From Palsa-870 sp039935415 (lineage in GTDB: Bacteria; Chloroflexota; Dormibacteria; Dormibacterales; Dormibacteraceae), in contig JBDTKH010000058.1 of assembly GCA_039935415.1 (NCBI GenBank), forward strand, positions 1 through 64,000: a DNA stretch of 64,000 bases. The letters are read 5' to 3'. Of this stretch, positions 1 through 7,562 are shown piece after piece. The position numbers and the translations under genes were made by a program. Numbering within the stretch: position 1 is the stretch's first letter; each line of letters opens with the position of its first letter. The notes under the pieces were generated by a model. The model was not told where the DNA came from, made no database searches, and was given only the letters and a program-made list of their open reading frames with translations.

Positions 1-111
1 TACGTCTACCTCATCGTCTCGATCGTCGAAGGCAAGCCGGTCGACGCGAACGGTTTTATCGCCGACAAGGACGGCGGGCCGTTCCGACCCGAAGTGCTGG
101 AACCCGGCTGA
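1..111 (+). CDS. C-terminal fragment of an unidentified protein
   Basis: The frame is open from the first base and stops at TGA 109-111, giving the last 36 residues of a protein that begins outside the window. The end reads VDANGFIADKDGGPF and then PEVLEPG. I recognise no domain. Codon use is typical of the neighbouring genes and the frame runs in the same direction as the MFS gene that follows, so a real coding end is likely. Nothing can be said about function. Confidence 0.5.
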   Translation, partial: YVYLIVSIVEGKPVDANGFIADKDGGPFRPEVLEPG

Positions 112-140
112 GCCCGGGCGGAGCCAACGTCGACCACCCC

Positions 141-194
141 CACCCGGCCGTGCCCACTGCGAACGCAGGGCCACCCTCCCCGGGCGGCCGGGTG
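141..194. repeat. GC-rich inverted repeat before the MFS gene
   Basis: CACCCGGCCG (141-150) pairs perfectly with CGGCCGGGTG (185-194), with a smaller TGCCC/GGGC pairing inside. Its composition resembles the other intergenic hairpin repeats of the window. The right arm ends at a GTG (192-194) that can start the downstream gene, so the 14 codons between an upstream GTG at 150 and this point are probably repeat-derived rather than protein. Confidence 0.5.
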
Positions 195-1364
195 GTGAAG
201 TGGCTGAACCGCAACGTCGTCGGGATCGGCATCGCCGACCTCGCCGCCGACGCCAACTACGAGATGGTCTTCGCGGTCCTGCCGCTATTCATCACCGCGG
301 GCCTGGGCGCGCCCGTGTTCGCAGTGGGGCTGATCGAGGGACTGGGCGACGGCGCCTCGGCGGTCGTCAAGCTCTGGAGCGGCTGGTACAGCGATGGCAT
401 CGCCTGGCGCAAGCGCCTGGCCGTCGGCGGCTACGGCACGACCGTGGTGGGGCTCGGCCTGCTGGTCGCCATCTCCAGCTGGCCGCAGGTGATCGTGGCG
501 CGTTCACTGGCCTGGATGGGCCGCGGTCTTCGCCAACCGATCCGATCCGCCATGCTGGCGGGCTCGGTCGAGAAGAAAGACCTGGGGAAGGCCTTCGGCT
601 TTCACGAGGCGCTGGACACCGCGGGTGCGCTGATCGGCCCAGCGGTGGCCTTCGCGCTTCTCTCGACAGGCACGGGGTTCACGACCATCTTCTGGGTCGC
701 ATTGCTGCCTGGTTTGGCCGCCGTGACCCTCTTCGCCCTACTCACCCGCGACCCTCGACACGAAGTCGCGGCGCCGGTTTCGCTCAGGGTGCCGATGCCG
801 GCTGGGTTCTGGCGGCTCCTAGGGCCGGTGGCGGTGTTCGGCGCGGGCAACTTCGCGACAGCCTTCTTCACGCTCCGCGTGGCGCAAATCATGCAGCCGG
901 AGCTGAGCCGCACCGCGGCCCTGTCGGCGGCGGTCGCCTTCTACCTCGCCCACAACGCTGTCGGGGCCGCCGTCTCGTTTCCGGCGGGTTGGCTTTCCGA
1001 TCGTATCGGCAAGGCGCCGGTGCTGGCGGCCGCTTATCTGACGTTCGCGGCGGCGTGCGTGGTCGGTGTGATTGGGCACGGCTGGCTCGCCCTGGCCCTG
1101 CTGGCGCTCCTGGTCGGCGCCCAGAACCCGGTGGTCAGCTCGATGGAGGGCTCGCTGACGAGCTCGCTGGTCGAGGAGCGGCGACTCGGCGCTGCTTTCG
1201 GCGTCCTGAACGGGATCAACGGCGCGGCCGACTTCGTCTCGAGCATCGTCGCGGGCGCCCTGTGGACGTTCGTCAGCCCGGCCGCCGCGCTCGGCTTCGG
1301 AGCCGTGCTTTGCGCTGCCGCGGGGGTGGCGCTGTGGGTGAGACCTCCAAAGCCTCTTAATTAG
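192..1364 (+). CDS. Major facilitator superfamily transporter
   Basis: A 390-residue polytopic membrane protein with about 12 hydrophobic segments. An early DLAADANYEM stretch is followed by a loop (SDGIAWRKRL) in the MFS motif-A position, and a second such loop (SDRIGKAP) lies in the C-terminal half, as expected for the two-fold MFS repeat. The substrate cannot be deduced; the sequence looks like the drug/metabolite efflux type. I start at GTG 192 (or 195), because a GTG at 150 would add only repeat-like sequence. It ends 6 bases before der, so the two genes may be cotranscribed. Confidence 0.8.
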   Translation: MVKWLNRNVVGIGIADLAADANYEMVFAVLPLFITAGLGAPVFAVGLIEGLGDGASAVVKLWSGWYSDGIAWRKRLAVGGYGTTVVGLGLLVAISSWPQVIVARSLAWMGRGLRQPIRSAMLAGSVEKKDLGKAFGFHEALDTAGALIGPAVAFALLSTGTGFTTIFWVALLPGLAAVTLFALLTRDPRHEVAAPVSLRVPMPAGFWRLLGPVAVFGAGNFATAFFTLRVAQIMQPELSRTAALSAAVAFYLAHNAVGAAVSFPAGWLSDRIGKAPVLAAAYLTFAAACVVGVIGHGWLALALLALLVGAQNPVVSSMEGSLTSSLVEERRLGAAFGVLNGINGAADFVSSIVAGALWTFVSPAAALGFGAVLCAAAGVALWVRPPKPLN

Positions 1365-1370
1365 GTTGCA

Positions 1371-2747
1371 ATGCCACGCCCAATCGTCGCCATCGTCGGC
1401 CGCCCGAATGTCGGCAAGTCGACGTTGTTCAACCGGATCCTGGGCTGGCGCAAGGCGATCGTCGACCCTCAGTCCGGCCTGACCCGCGACCGCCTCTACG
1501 GCGTCGCCGAGTGGACCGGCCGCGAGTTTACGGTCGTCGACACCGCCGGGCTGGACCTCGATGGCGCAAAGGACACGTCGCGAGCGGCGATCGAAGCGCA
1601 GACCCGGATCGCGATCGACCAAGCGCAGGTCATCGTGCTGCTGCTCGACGTACGCCAGGGCCTGTCGCCGATCGACCGCGAAATCGCGCAGCTGCTTCGC
1701 CGCTCCCACCGCCGCGTGATCGTGGCCGCCAACAAGGCGGACTCGCCCAGCGAACGCCACTTCGCGCACGAGATCCTCGAGCTTGGGTTCGAGGAGCCGT
1801 CCCTGGTGTCGGCCCAGCACGGAATCGGGGTCGGGGACTTCCTCGACCGGGTGGTCGCCGCGCTTCCGCCTGCCGAGGTGGACGAGCCGCCCGAGGAGAA
1901 GGCCGACCGGCTCGCCATCATGGGGCGGCCAAACGTCGGCAAGTCGTCGCTCCTCAATGCCCTGCTGGGCGACGAGAGGGCGCTGGTCAGCCCGGTGCCC
2001 GGCACGACACGAGACCCGGTGGACACCGAGCTTGTGTTCGACGGCGTTCCGGTGGTCTTGATCGACACCGCCGGCATCCGCCGCAAATCGGCGAATCGCG
2101 ACCGCCTGGAGCGGTACAGCCTGATGCGTGGCATCCACGCCATGGAGCGCGCGGACACCGTGCTGCTCGTCATCGACGCGTCTGCCGGCGTGCTGGCACA
2201 GGACCAACACGTCGCCGGTTACGCGCTGGAGGCAGGCAAGGGCCTGGTCATCGTGGTCAACAAGATCGACCTGGTCGAGCCGGCTCTACGCAAGCCGGCA
2301 CACTGGCGCGCGCTGCTCGCCAAGGACTTCAAATTTGCTCCGTTCGCGCCCGTCGTCCCGGTGTCGGCGCGAACGAAAGAGGGCATCGGGACGATCATGC
2401 CCACCGCCGTCGAGGTGGTGGGCCAGCGGCGGATCAAGATGCCGCCCAACGAGCTGAACCGCGTGCTGCGCGAGGCGTTCCTCGAGCACCCGCCGCCGAG
2501 CTTCAAGGGCCGGCGGTTGAAGCTAGGGTTCGCGACCCAGGCGGGGTCGGAAAGCCCGACAGTAGTGCTGTTCGTGAACGACACCGGGTTGCTTCACTTC
2601 TCCTACCGGCGCTACCTGGAGAAGAAGATCCGCGAGCGGTTTGGGCTGTTCGGGAACCCGCTGAAGCTGGTCCTCAGGTCGGGCGAGGGCAAAACAGCGT
2701 CATCGCACGCCGCACCCCGCCGAGCTTCACACAAGACAGCAAAATGA
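1371..2747 (+). CDS. der: Ribosome biogenesis GTPase Der (EngA)
   Basis: A 458-residue GTPase with two tandem G domains, each starting with the P-loop GRPNVGKS (residues 10-17 and about 185). Each is followed by a DTAG switch II motif and an NK-D specificity motif, and a C-terminal KH-like domain follows. This double-GTPase plan is diagnostic of Der, which acts in late 50S subunit assembly. The start is ATG 1371, just after the MFS stop. The tail is basic and slightly longer than usual. A GC-rich hairpin repeat follows the stop. Confidence 0.97.
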   Translation: MPRPIVAIVGRPNVGKSTLFNRILGWRKAIVDPQSGLTRDRLYGVAEWTGREFTVVDTAGLDLDGAKDTSRAAIEAQTRIAIDQAQVIVLLLDVRQGLSPIDREIAQLLRRSHRRVIVAANKADSPSERHFAHEILELGFEEPSLVSAQHGIGVGDFLDRVVAALPPAEVDEPPEEKADRLAIMGRPNVGKSSLLNALLGDERALVSPVPGTTRDPVDTELVFDGVPVVLIDTAGIRRKSANRDRLERYSLMRGIHAMERADTVLLVIDASAGVLAQDQHVAGYALEAGKGLVIVVNKIDLVEPALRKPAHWRALLAKDFKFAPFAPVVPVSARTKEGIGTIMPTAVEVVGQRRIKMPPNELNRVLREAFLEHPPPSFKGRRLKLGFATQAGSESPTVVLFVNDTGLLHFSYRRYLEKKIRERFGLFGNPLKLVLRSGEGKTASSHAAPRRASHKTAK

Positions 2748-2765
2748 CTCACCTGCGCTGCCAGT

Positions 2766-2815
2766 GCCCCTCCCCGCTCGCCGGGGGGGGTGGCGCGAAG
2801 GCGCCGGGTGGGGCG
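2766..2815. repeat. Intergenic GC hairpin repeat (family member A)
   Basis: A CCCC-TCCCC-GCTCGCC-GGGG hairpin is followed by GGCGC-GAAG-GCGCC (2792-2805) and GGGTGGGGC. The same building blocks recur near 8.7, 40.0, 46.0 and 59.2 kb. It lies between der and the response regulator gene and could act as a transcription barrier or RNA stabiliser. There is no T-run. Confidence 0.6.
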
Positions 2816-2838
2816 GAGGTACCCTATCGCACTGCCAT

Positions 2839-2861
2839 TTACATTTCGCTCATATATGTAA
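2839..2861 (+). promoter_or_regulatory. AT-rich inverted repeat upstream of the two-component operon
   Basis: TTACAT (2839-2844) and ATGTAA (2856-2861) form an inverted repeat with a TATAT core, the most AT-rich patch in this part of a GC-rich sequence. It sits about 40 bases before the response-regulator start, where a promoter or autoregulatory operator would be expected. No convincing -35/-10 pair can be fixed. Confidence 0.3.
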
Positions 2862-2897
2862 GACACGGTTTTGATCGCGCCGTGATCTAGTGAGTGC

Positions 2898-3599
2898 GTG
2901 ACTGCAGTATTGAGCTCGAAGGTCCTCGTGGTCGACGATGAAGTTCACATCGTCGAGCTCGCACGCCTGTACCTCACACGCGAGGGTTACGAGGTCGAGG
3001 GGGTGGGGGATGGGGCGCAGGCGATGGCGAAGTTCGGACAGGTCAAGCCAGACCTTGTGATCCTCGACATCATGCTGCCCGGGACCGACGGCTTGACCAT
3101 CTGCAAGGAGATCCGCAAGGTGAGCCAGGTGCCGATCATCATGCTGACGGCGCGCGACGAGGTGACCGACAAGGTCGTCGGCCTCGAGGTGGGCGCGGAC
3201 GACTACCTGACCAAGCCCTTTCACCCACAGGAGCTCGTCGCTCGCGCCAAAGCGCTGCTGAGGCGAGCTCGGGTTGAGCCCGACCAGCCCAAGCTGATCC
3301 GCGCAGGCAAGCTCGAGGTGGACCTCGAGCGACACGAGGTGCGTCACGGAAAGGCGAAGATCCAGCTGCGGCCCAAGGAGTTCGACCTCCTCGCCTTGCT
3401 GGCGCGCCACCCGGGCCGTGTCTTCCAGCGCAGCGAGCTGCTCGACCTCGTGTGGGGCTATGACTTCCCCGGCTACACACGCACAGTCGACGTGCACGTC
3501 CAGCAGGTCCGCGAGAAGCTCGGTGCCGCGAGCGTCACCGACCCCACCATCCAGACCGTGTGGGGCGTCGGATATCGCCTGGAGCTGGCGGGAAGCTGA
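2898..3599 (+). CDS. OmpR/PhoB-family response regulator
   Basis: 233 residues: an N-terminal receiver domain with the acidic pair D13/D14, phospho-acceptor D57 (LVILDIMLPG), a conserved Thr in MLTARDE and Lys in LTKPF, followed by a winged-helix DNA-binding domain from about residue 130 (RPKEFDLLALLARHPG, GYTRTVDVHVQQVREKLG). It receives phosphate from the histidine kinase encoded directly downstream, whose frame overlaps its last 40 bases. It starts at GTG 2898. The sensed signal and target genes are not evident. Confidence 0.95.
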   Translation: MTAVLSSKVLVVDDEVHIVELARLYLTREGYEVEGVGDGAQAMAKFGQVKPDLVILDIMLPGTDGLTICKEIRKVSQVPIIMLTARDEVTDKVVGLEVGADDYLTKPFHPQELVARAKALLRRARVEPDQPKLIRAGKLEVDLERHEVRHGKAKIQLRPKEFDLLALLARHPGRVFQRSELLDLVWGYDFPGYTRTVDVHVQQVREKLGAASVTDPTIQTVWGVGYRLELAGS

Positions 3600-5104
3600 C
3601 ACTCCGACTCCGCCTCCTGGCGGCCGCCGCCGGCATCGTCGCCGTGAGCCTTCTCCTCGCCGGCGCCTTGACCTGGGTCCTCGTTCGCGACCTCGAGTTC
3701 CAGGGAGTGCAGGACCAGCTCGACCGCGGCGTCGTCGCCATCACGCCGCTGGTCAGGCACCAGGAGTGCCTGGTCCGTCCGGCGGCGATGACCAACGTGG
3801 GCTTGGCCACCTGCAGACTCGACCCGCCGAGCGATTTTCAGGACCGCCTCGACTCCCTGATCGTCCCCTCGCTGGGCGGCAACCGCCTGCTCCTGCTGGA
3901 CGCACAGCGCAGCGTCCTCTTCGATAGCGGCGGCTCCGGCGCGTTCGGGCTGGCGATCCCGATCACCGCTTCAAAACGGGTGGCCGGCGTCGGTGAGGCG
4001 CGGACGGCTTTGGGCGGCCAGTCCTACTTCATGGCCTCAACCAGGATCACGCCCGCGCGGAACCCTCTGGGGGCTTCGTTTATCGTGGTGGCCCAGGCGC
4101 AGACATCGGTCGCCACGGCGGCGGTCGGGGACCTCGCGGGCAGGCTCCTGGTCGCGGGCGGCGCGGCGCTGGTCGTCGCCATGGTCCTGATCCTGCTCGT
4201 CAGCCGCTCGCTGACAAGGCCGCTGACCGAGCTTGCCGAGGCCGCAGAGGATATCGCCGCGGGCAGCTACTCGCGCCGCGTGGGGATACGCGGCCACGAC
4301 GAGATCGGGATGCTGGGGTCGGCGTTCGATCGCATGGCTGAGGCGGTGGAGCGGGCGCGCAAGACGCAGCGCGATTTCCTCGCGAACGTCTCGCACGAGC
4401 TCAAGACGCCGCTGACGAGCCTCATCGGGTTCAGCCAGGCGCTCGTGGACGGCAGCCTGTTGGGAGAGACCGAGAAGATGCGAGCCGCGACGATCATCCA
4501 CGAGGAGTCGGAGCGAGTGCTGCGCATGGCCCAAGAGCTGCTCGACCTGGCACGCGTCGAGGCGGGCTCGATCTCGATGCACATCACAGCGGTCGACCTC
4601 GGTGGCCAGCTGCAGCAGGAGCTCGAGATGGTTCGGCCGCGCGCGGACAACCGGCACCTGGCGCTGAGCCTCAACGTGCCCTCGGACATCCCGCCGGTCG
4701 CCGCCGACCCGGAGCGGTTGCACCAGATCCTCGACAACCTGCTCGACAACTCTGTGAAGTACACGCCGGAGTCCTCCGGCATCGTCGTCGTCGCGCGGCT
4801 CAGCGGCGGTTCCGTCGAGACCGTCGTTTCAAACCCCACCTCGGTGCACCGGCCCGACCCTGACCGCATGTTCGACAGGTTCTACCGGGCCGACCCTTCG
4901 CGCTCCGCCGCGGCGGGAGGCGTGGGCCTGGGCCTCTCCATCTCTCGCGAGCTCGCCGCCGCGATGAAAGGCCGGCTCTGGGCCGACTTCGACGAGTCGG
5001 GCAACTTGCGCCTGCACCTGCTGCTCCCCACGGCACGCCAGCCGGATGGCGTTCGCACCGAGCCGGCGCCACCCGCGGCGGAGATCCTCTCCCGGGCCGG
5101 CTAG
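3560..5104 (+). CDS. Membrane sensor histidine kinase
   Basis: A 514-residue kinase, partner of the preceding regulator. TM1 spans about residues 19-42, then an extracytoplasmic sensor region with cysteines near 70 and 85, TM2 about 195-215, a HAMP linker (to about 268), a HisKA domain with phospho-acceptor His279 in NVSHELKTPL, and a HATPase domain with an N box (NLLDNSVKYTP) and a G box (GVGLGLSIS). It starts at GTG 3560 inside the regulator gene; no better start was found. Its TAG stop shares the palindrome CTAG (5101-5104) with the stop of the convergent E2 gene. Confidence 0.93.
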   Translation: MGRRISPGAGGKLTLRLRLLAAAAGIVAVSLLLAGALTWVLVRDLEFQGVQDQLDRGVVAITPLVRHQECLVRPAAMTNVGLATCRLDPPSDFQDRLDSLIVPSLGGNRLLLLDAQRSVLFDSGGSGAFGLAIPITASKRVAGVGEARTALGGQSYFMASTRITPARNPLGASFIVVAQAQTSVATAAVGDLAGRLLVAGGAALVVAMVLILLVSRSLTRPLTELAEAAEDIAAGSYSRRVGIRGHDEIGMLGSAFDRMAEAVERARKTQRDFLANVSHELKTPLTSLIGFSQALVDGSLLGETEKMRAATIIHEESERVLRMAQELLDLARVEAGSISMHITAVDLGGQLQQELEMVRPRADNRHLALSLNVPSDIPPVAADPERLHQILDNLLDNSVKYTPESSGIVVVARLSGGSVETVVSNPTSVHRPDPDRMFDRFYRADPSRSAAAGGVGLGLSISRELAAAMKGRLWADFDESGNLRLHLLLPTARQPDGVRTEPAPPAAEILSRAG

Positions 5105-6402
5105 GCTCGGCTCGGCGGGACGACCAGGGTCACTGGGTTTTCGACCAGGCGCTTGACCTCGGCCATGAACTGCGCGGCCGTCGCGCCGTAGAAGACGCGG
5201 TGGTCGACCGAAAGGGTCATGCGCATGACCTTGCCCGGCACGACGCGGCCGTCCTCGACCACAGGCACGTCCTTGATCGCGCCCACCGCGAGGATCGCCG
5301 CCTCCGGCGGGTTGATGATCGCGACGAACTCGTCCACGCCGAACATGCCGAGGTTGGAGATCGAGAAGGTCGCCCCACTCAGATCGCCTTCGTTTGGCCG
5401 CCCGGAGCGCGCCCGCTCGATCACCTGCCGCGACTCGATGGAGATCTGGATCAGGTCCTTCAGGTCGGCGTCGTGCACGACCGGCACAAGCAGGCCCATG
5501 CCCTGGCTTGGAGCGACAGCCAGACCGATGTTGATCGCGCGCTTGCGGTTAAACCGGCCGTCCACCCACGACGTGTTGACCTCGGGAAACTTCCTCAGGG
5601 CGAGCGCGCAGGCGCGCACGAGGAAGTCGGTGATCGTCACCTTGTCGGCGCCCGGCACCGAGTCCTTGAGCTGCTGCCGCATGCTCACCGCTTCGTCGAC
5701 GCGAGCCTCGACGGTGACCGTGAACTCGGGGACGGTGGAATTCGCTTCGGTCATGCGCCGCGCGATGGTCGCCTGCATCCGTGATGGGTCGATCACCTCG
5801 AAGTCCGGCCCTGCCGGCCGCGGCGCCGCGGCGGGGCGGCGGCGCTCGACCGCGGACCTGTCCCCAGCGGCGGCGAGCACGTCCTCTTTGACAATTCGCC
5901 CGTCGGGCCCGCTGCCTTTCAGCGATGCGATGTCGACTCCCATCTCGGCGGCGATCCTCCTCGCCAGCGGCGAAGCCTTGATTTGCCCGTCGCCGTCGCC
6001 ACGCGCAGGGCTCAACGGAACAGGCACGGCTTCGGCGGCTGGGGGGACGGCTGGTGGGGCCGCCTCAGCGACCGCCTTCTTCTCTTCGACGACAGCGGCC
6101 GCGGCTGGAGCCTCCGCCTGCTTCGGCTTGGCCGGCGCCGGAGAGGCCTTCGGTTTTGCGGGTGCGGCCGAGCCCTCGCCAATCCTGGCGATCGGCGCGC
6201 CGATCTTGGCCGGCACGCCCTGGTCGACCAGGATCGACAGCACGCCGTCGGCCTCCGCCGCCAGGTCGAAGGTGGCTTTGTCGGACTCGACCTCGGCGAG
6301 GACGTCGCCGGTCTTCACCTGGTCGCCGGATTTCTTCTTCCACTCGACGATGGTGCCCTCCTCCATCGTGTCGGAGAGCTTTGGCATGTTTACGTCAGTC
6401 AT
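5101..6402 (-). CDS. 2-oxoacid dehydrogenase E2 (dihydrolipoamide acyltransferase)
   Basis: 433 residues. A lipoyl domain (1-77, lipoyl Lys42 in ESDKAT) is followed by an Ala/Pro/Lys-rich linker, a peripheral-subunit binding domain (about 141-178, SPLARRIAAEMG) and the acyltransferase core. It transfers the acyl group made by E1 to CoA. Start ATG 6402 is set by a strong Shine-Dalgarno (GGAGAAGG, 6403-6415); a longer frame to 6489 only reads a hairpin-rich spacer. The active-site region reads DHRVFYGA instead of the usual DHRxxDGA, so the catalytic His is kept but the conserved Asp is Tyr. It is the last gene of the nadE-E3/E1-alpha-E1-beta-E2 run. Confidence 0.93.
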   Translation of the reverse strand: MTDVNMPKLSDTMEEGTIVEWKKKSGDQVKTGDVLAEVESDKATFDLAAEADGVLSILVDQGVPAKIGAPIARIGEGSAAPAKPKASPAPAKPKQAEAPAAAAVVEEKKAVAEAAPPAVPPAAEAVPVPLSPARGDGDGQIKASPLARRIAAEMGVDIASLKGSGPDGRIVKEDVLAAAGDRSAVERRRPAAAPRPAGPDFEVIDPSRMQATIARRMTEANSTVPEFTVTVEARVDEAVSMRQQLKDSVPGADKVTITDFLVRACALALRKFPEVNTSWVDGRFNRKRAINIGLAVAPSQGMGLLVPVVHDADLKDLIQISIESRQVIERARSGRPNEGDLSGATFSISNLGMFGVDEFVAIINPPEAAILAVGAIKDVPVVEDGRVVPGKVMRMTLSVDHRVFYGATAAQFMAEVKRLVENPVTLVVPPSRA

Positions 6403-6434
6403 TACCTTCTCCGGAAAGAGAGCAGCGGCGCTTG

Positions 6435-6505
6435 CCCCGCGGCAAGCCGCGGGGTCGGCTTCGCCGACGCCGCGATGAGAGGAAACCATCTGGGTTTCCT
6501 CTCAT
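6435..6505. repeat. Three tandem perfect hairpins between E1-beta and E2
   Basis: CCCCGCGGC-AA-GCCGCGGGG (6435-6454), GTCGGC-TTC-GCCGAC (6455-6469) and a 13-bp perfect stem ATGAGAGGAAACC/GGTTTCCTCTCAT with a 5-base loop (6475-6505). They fill the spacer between the E1-beta stop and the E2 ribosome-binding site. A related AGAGGAAAC/GTTTCCTCT hairpin recurs at 52751-52771. Likely roles are mRNA processing, stabilisation or partial termination. Confidence 0.7.
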
Positions 6506-6515
6506 ATCCTTGACG

Positions 6516-7562
6516 TCAGGCATCGGTCTTTCGGCCCACCACGTTACGCACCAGGGCTTTGATGTTCTCGCTGGTCGGGATGGCGGCCCTCTCCAGCGGC
6601 AGGCTGTACGGCATGGGGACCTGGGCGCCGCCCAGCCGCCGAACGGGCGAGTCCAGGTAGTCGAAACAGAGCTCCTGAACGCCGGCGGCGATCTCCGCCG
6701 AGACGCCGTAGGTGGCCCATCCTTCCTCGACCACCACGCAGCGGCCGGTGCGCTTGACCGATTCCACGATCGGCTTCCAGTCGATCGGGCGGATCGAGCG
6801 CAGGTCGATGACCTCGGCGTCGACGTCCTCCTCCTCGAGCTGCTTGGCAGCCTCGAACGCAAGCACCGCCATCCGAGAGACGCCCACGATCGTCACGTCC
6901 GAGCCGCGCCGCCGGACCGCCGCCTTGCCGAGAGGGATGGTGTAGTCGCCGGCGGGCACGATGCCACGAACGTTGTAGAGGCTCATCGATTCGAGGAACA
7001 TCACCGGGTTGTCGCTGCGGATGGCGGACTTGAGCATGCCCTTCGCATCTTCAGGCGTGGTCGGCGCGACGACGAGCAGACCCGGGATGAGCCCGTAGAT
7101 GACCTCCAGGCTGTGCGAGTGCTGGGCCGACAGCTGGTGTCCGGCGCCGCCCGGCATGCGGATCACCATCGGAACCTTCGCCTCGCCGCCGAACATGTAG
7201 CGGATCTTCGCGGCGTTGTTCACGATCTGGTCATAGGCGACCAGCGAGAAGTTGATGGTCATCAGCTCGACGACGGGGCGAAGGCCGAGCATGGCCGAGC
7301 CGATCGCGGTCCCGACGATCACCTCTTCGGCAATCGGGGTGTCGACGACGCGTTGTGGCCCGAACTTATCGAGCAGTCCGTCAGTGACGCGGTAGGCGCC
7401 TCCGAACTTTCCGATGTCCTCACCGATCAGGTAGACGGAGTCGTCCCGCGTCATCTCCTCGCTGAGGGCCTCGCGCAACGCGACTCGGTAAAGCGTCTCC
7501 TCGGCCGCTGTGGCGCCCTGCTCCTGCGCGGTGGACGCGCCTTGGGCGCGGGTCGCGGCCAT
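6516..7562 (-). CDS. pdhB: Pyruvate/2-oxoacid dehydrogenase E1 component, beta subunit
   Basis: A 348-residue transketolase-like beta subunit. It has the GEDIGKFGG motif, DTPIAEE and the C-terminal transketolase domain (VVVEEGW). With the alpha subunit it decarboxylates the 2-oxoacid on thiamine diphosphate and acylates the E2 lipoyl group. The start ATG overlaps the upstream TGA (TGATG at 7560-7564), so it is translationally coupled to the E3/E1-alpha gene and made in step with it. The first 20 residues are low-complexity and may be dispensable. Pyruvate as substrate is inferred from overall similarity. Confidence 0.93.
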   Translation of the reverse strand: MAATRAQGASTAQEQGATAAEETLYRVALREALSEEMTRDDSVYLIGEDIGKFGGAYRVTDGLLDKFGPQRVVDTPIAEEVIVGTAIGSAMLGLRPVVELMTINFSLVAYDQIVNNAAKIRYMFGGEAKVPMVIRMPGGAGHQLSAQHSHSLEVIYGLIPGLLVVAPTTPEDAKGMLKSAIRSDNPVMFLESMSLYNVRGIVPAGDYTIPLGKAAVRRRGSDVTIVGVSRMAVLAFEAAKQLEEEDVDAEVIDLRSIRPIDWKPIVESVKRTGRCVVVEEGWATYGVSAEIAAGVQELCFDYLDSPVRRLGGAQVPMPYSLPLERAAIPTSENIKALVRNVVGRKTDA

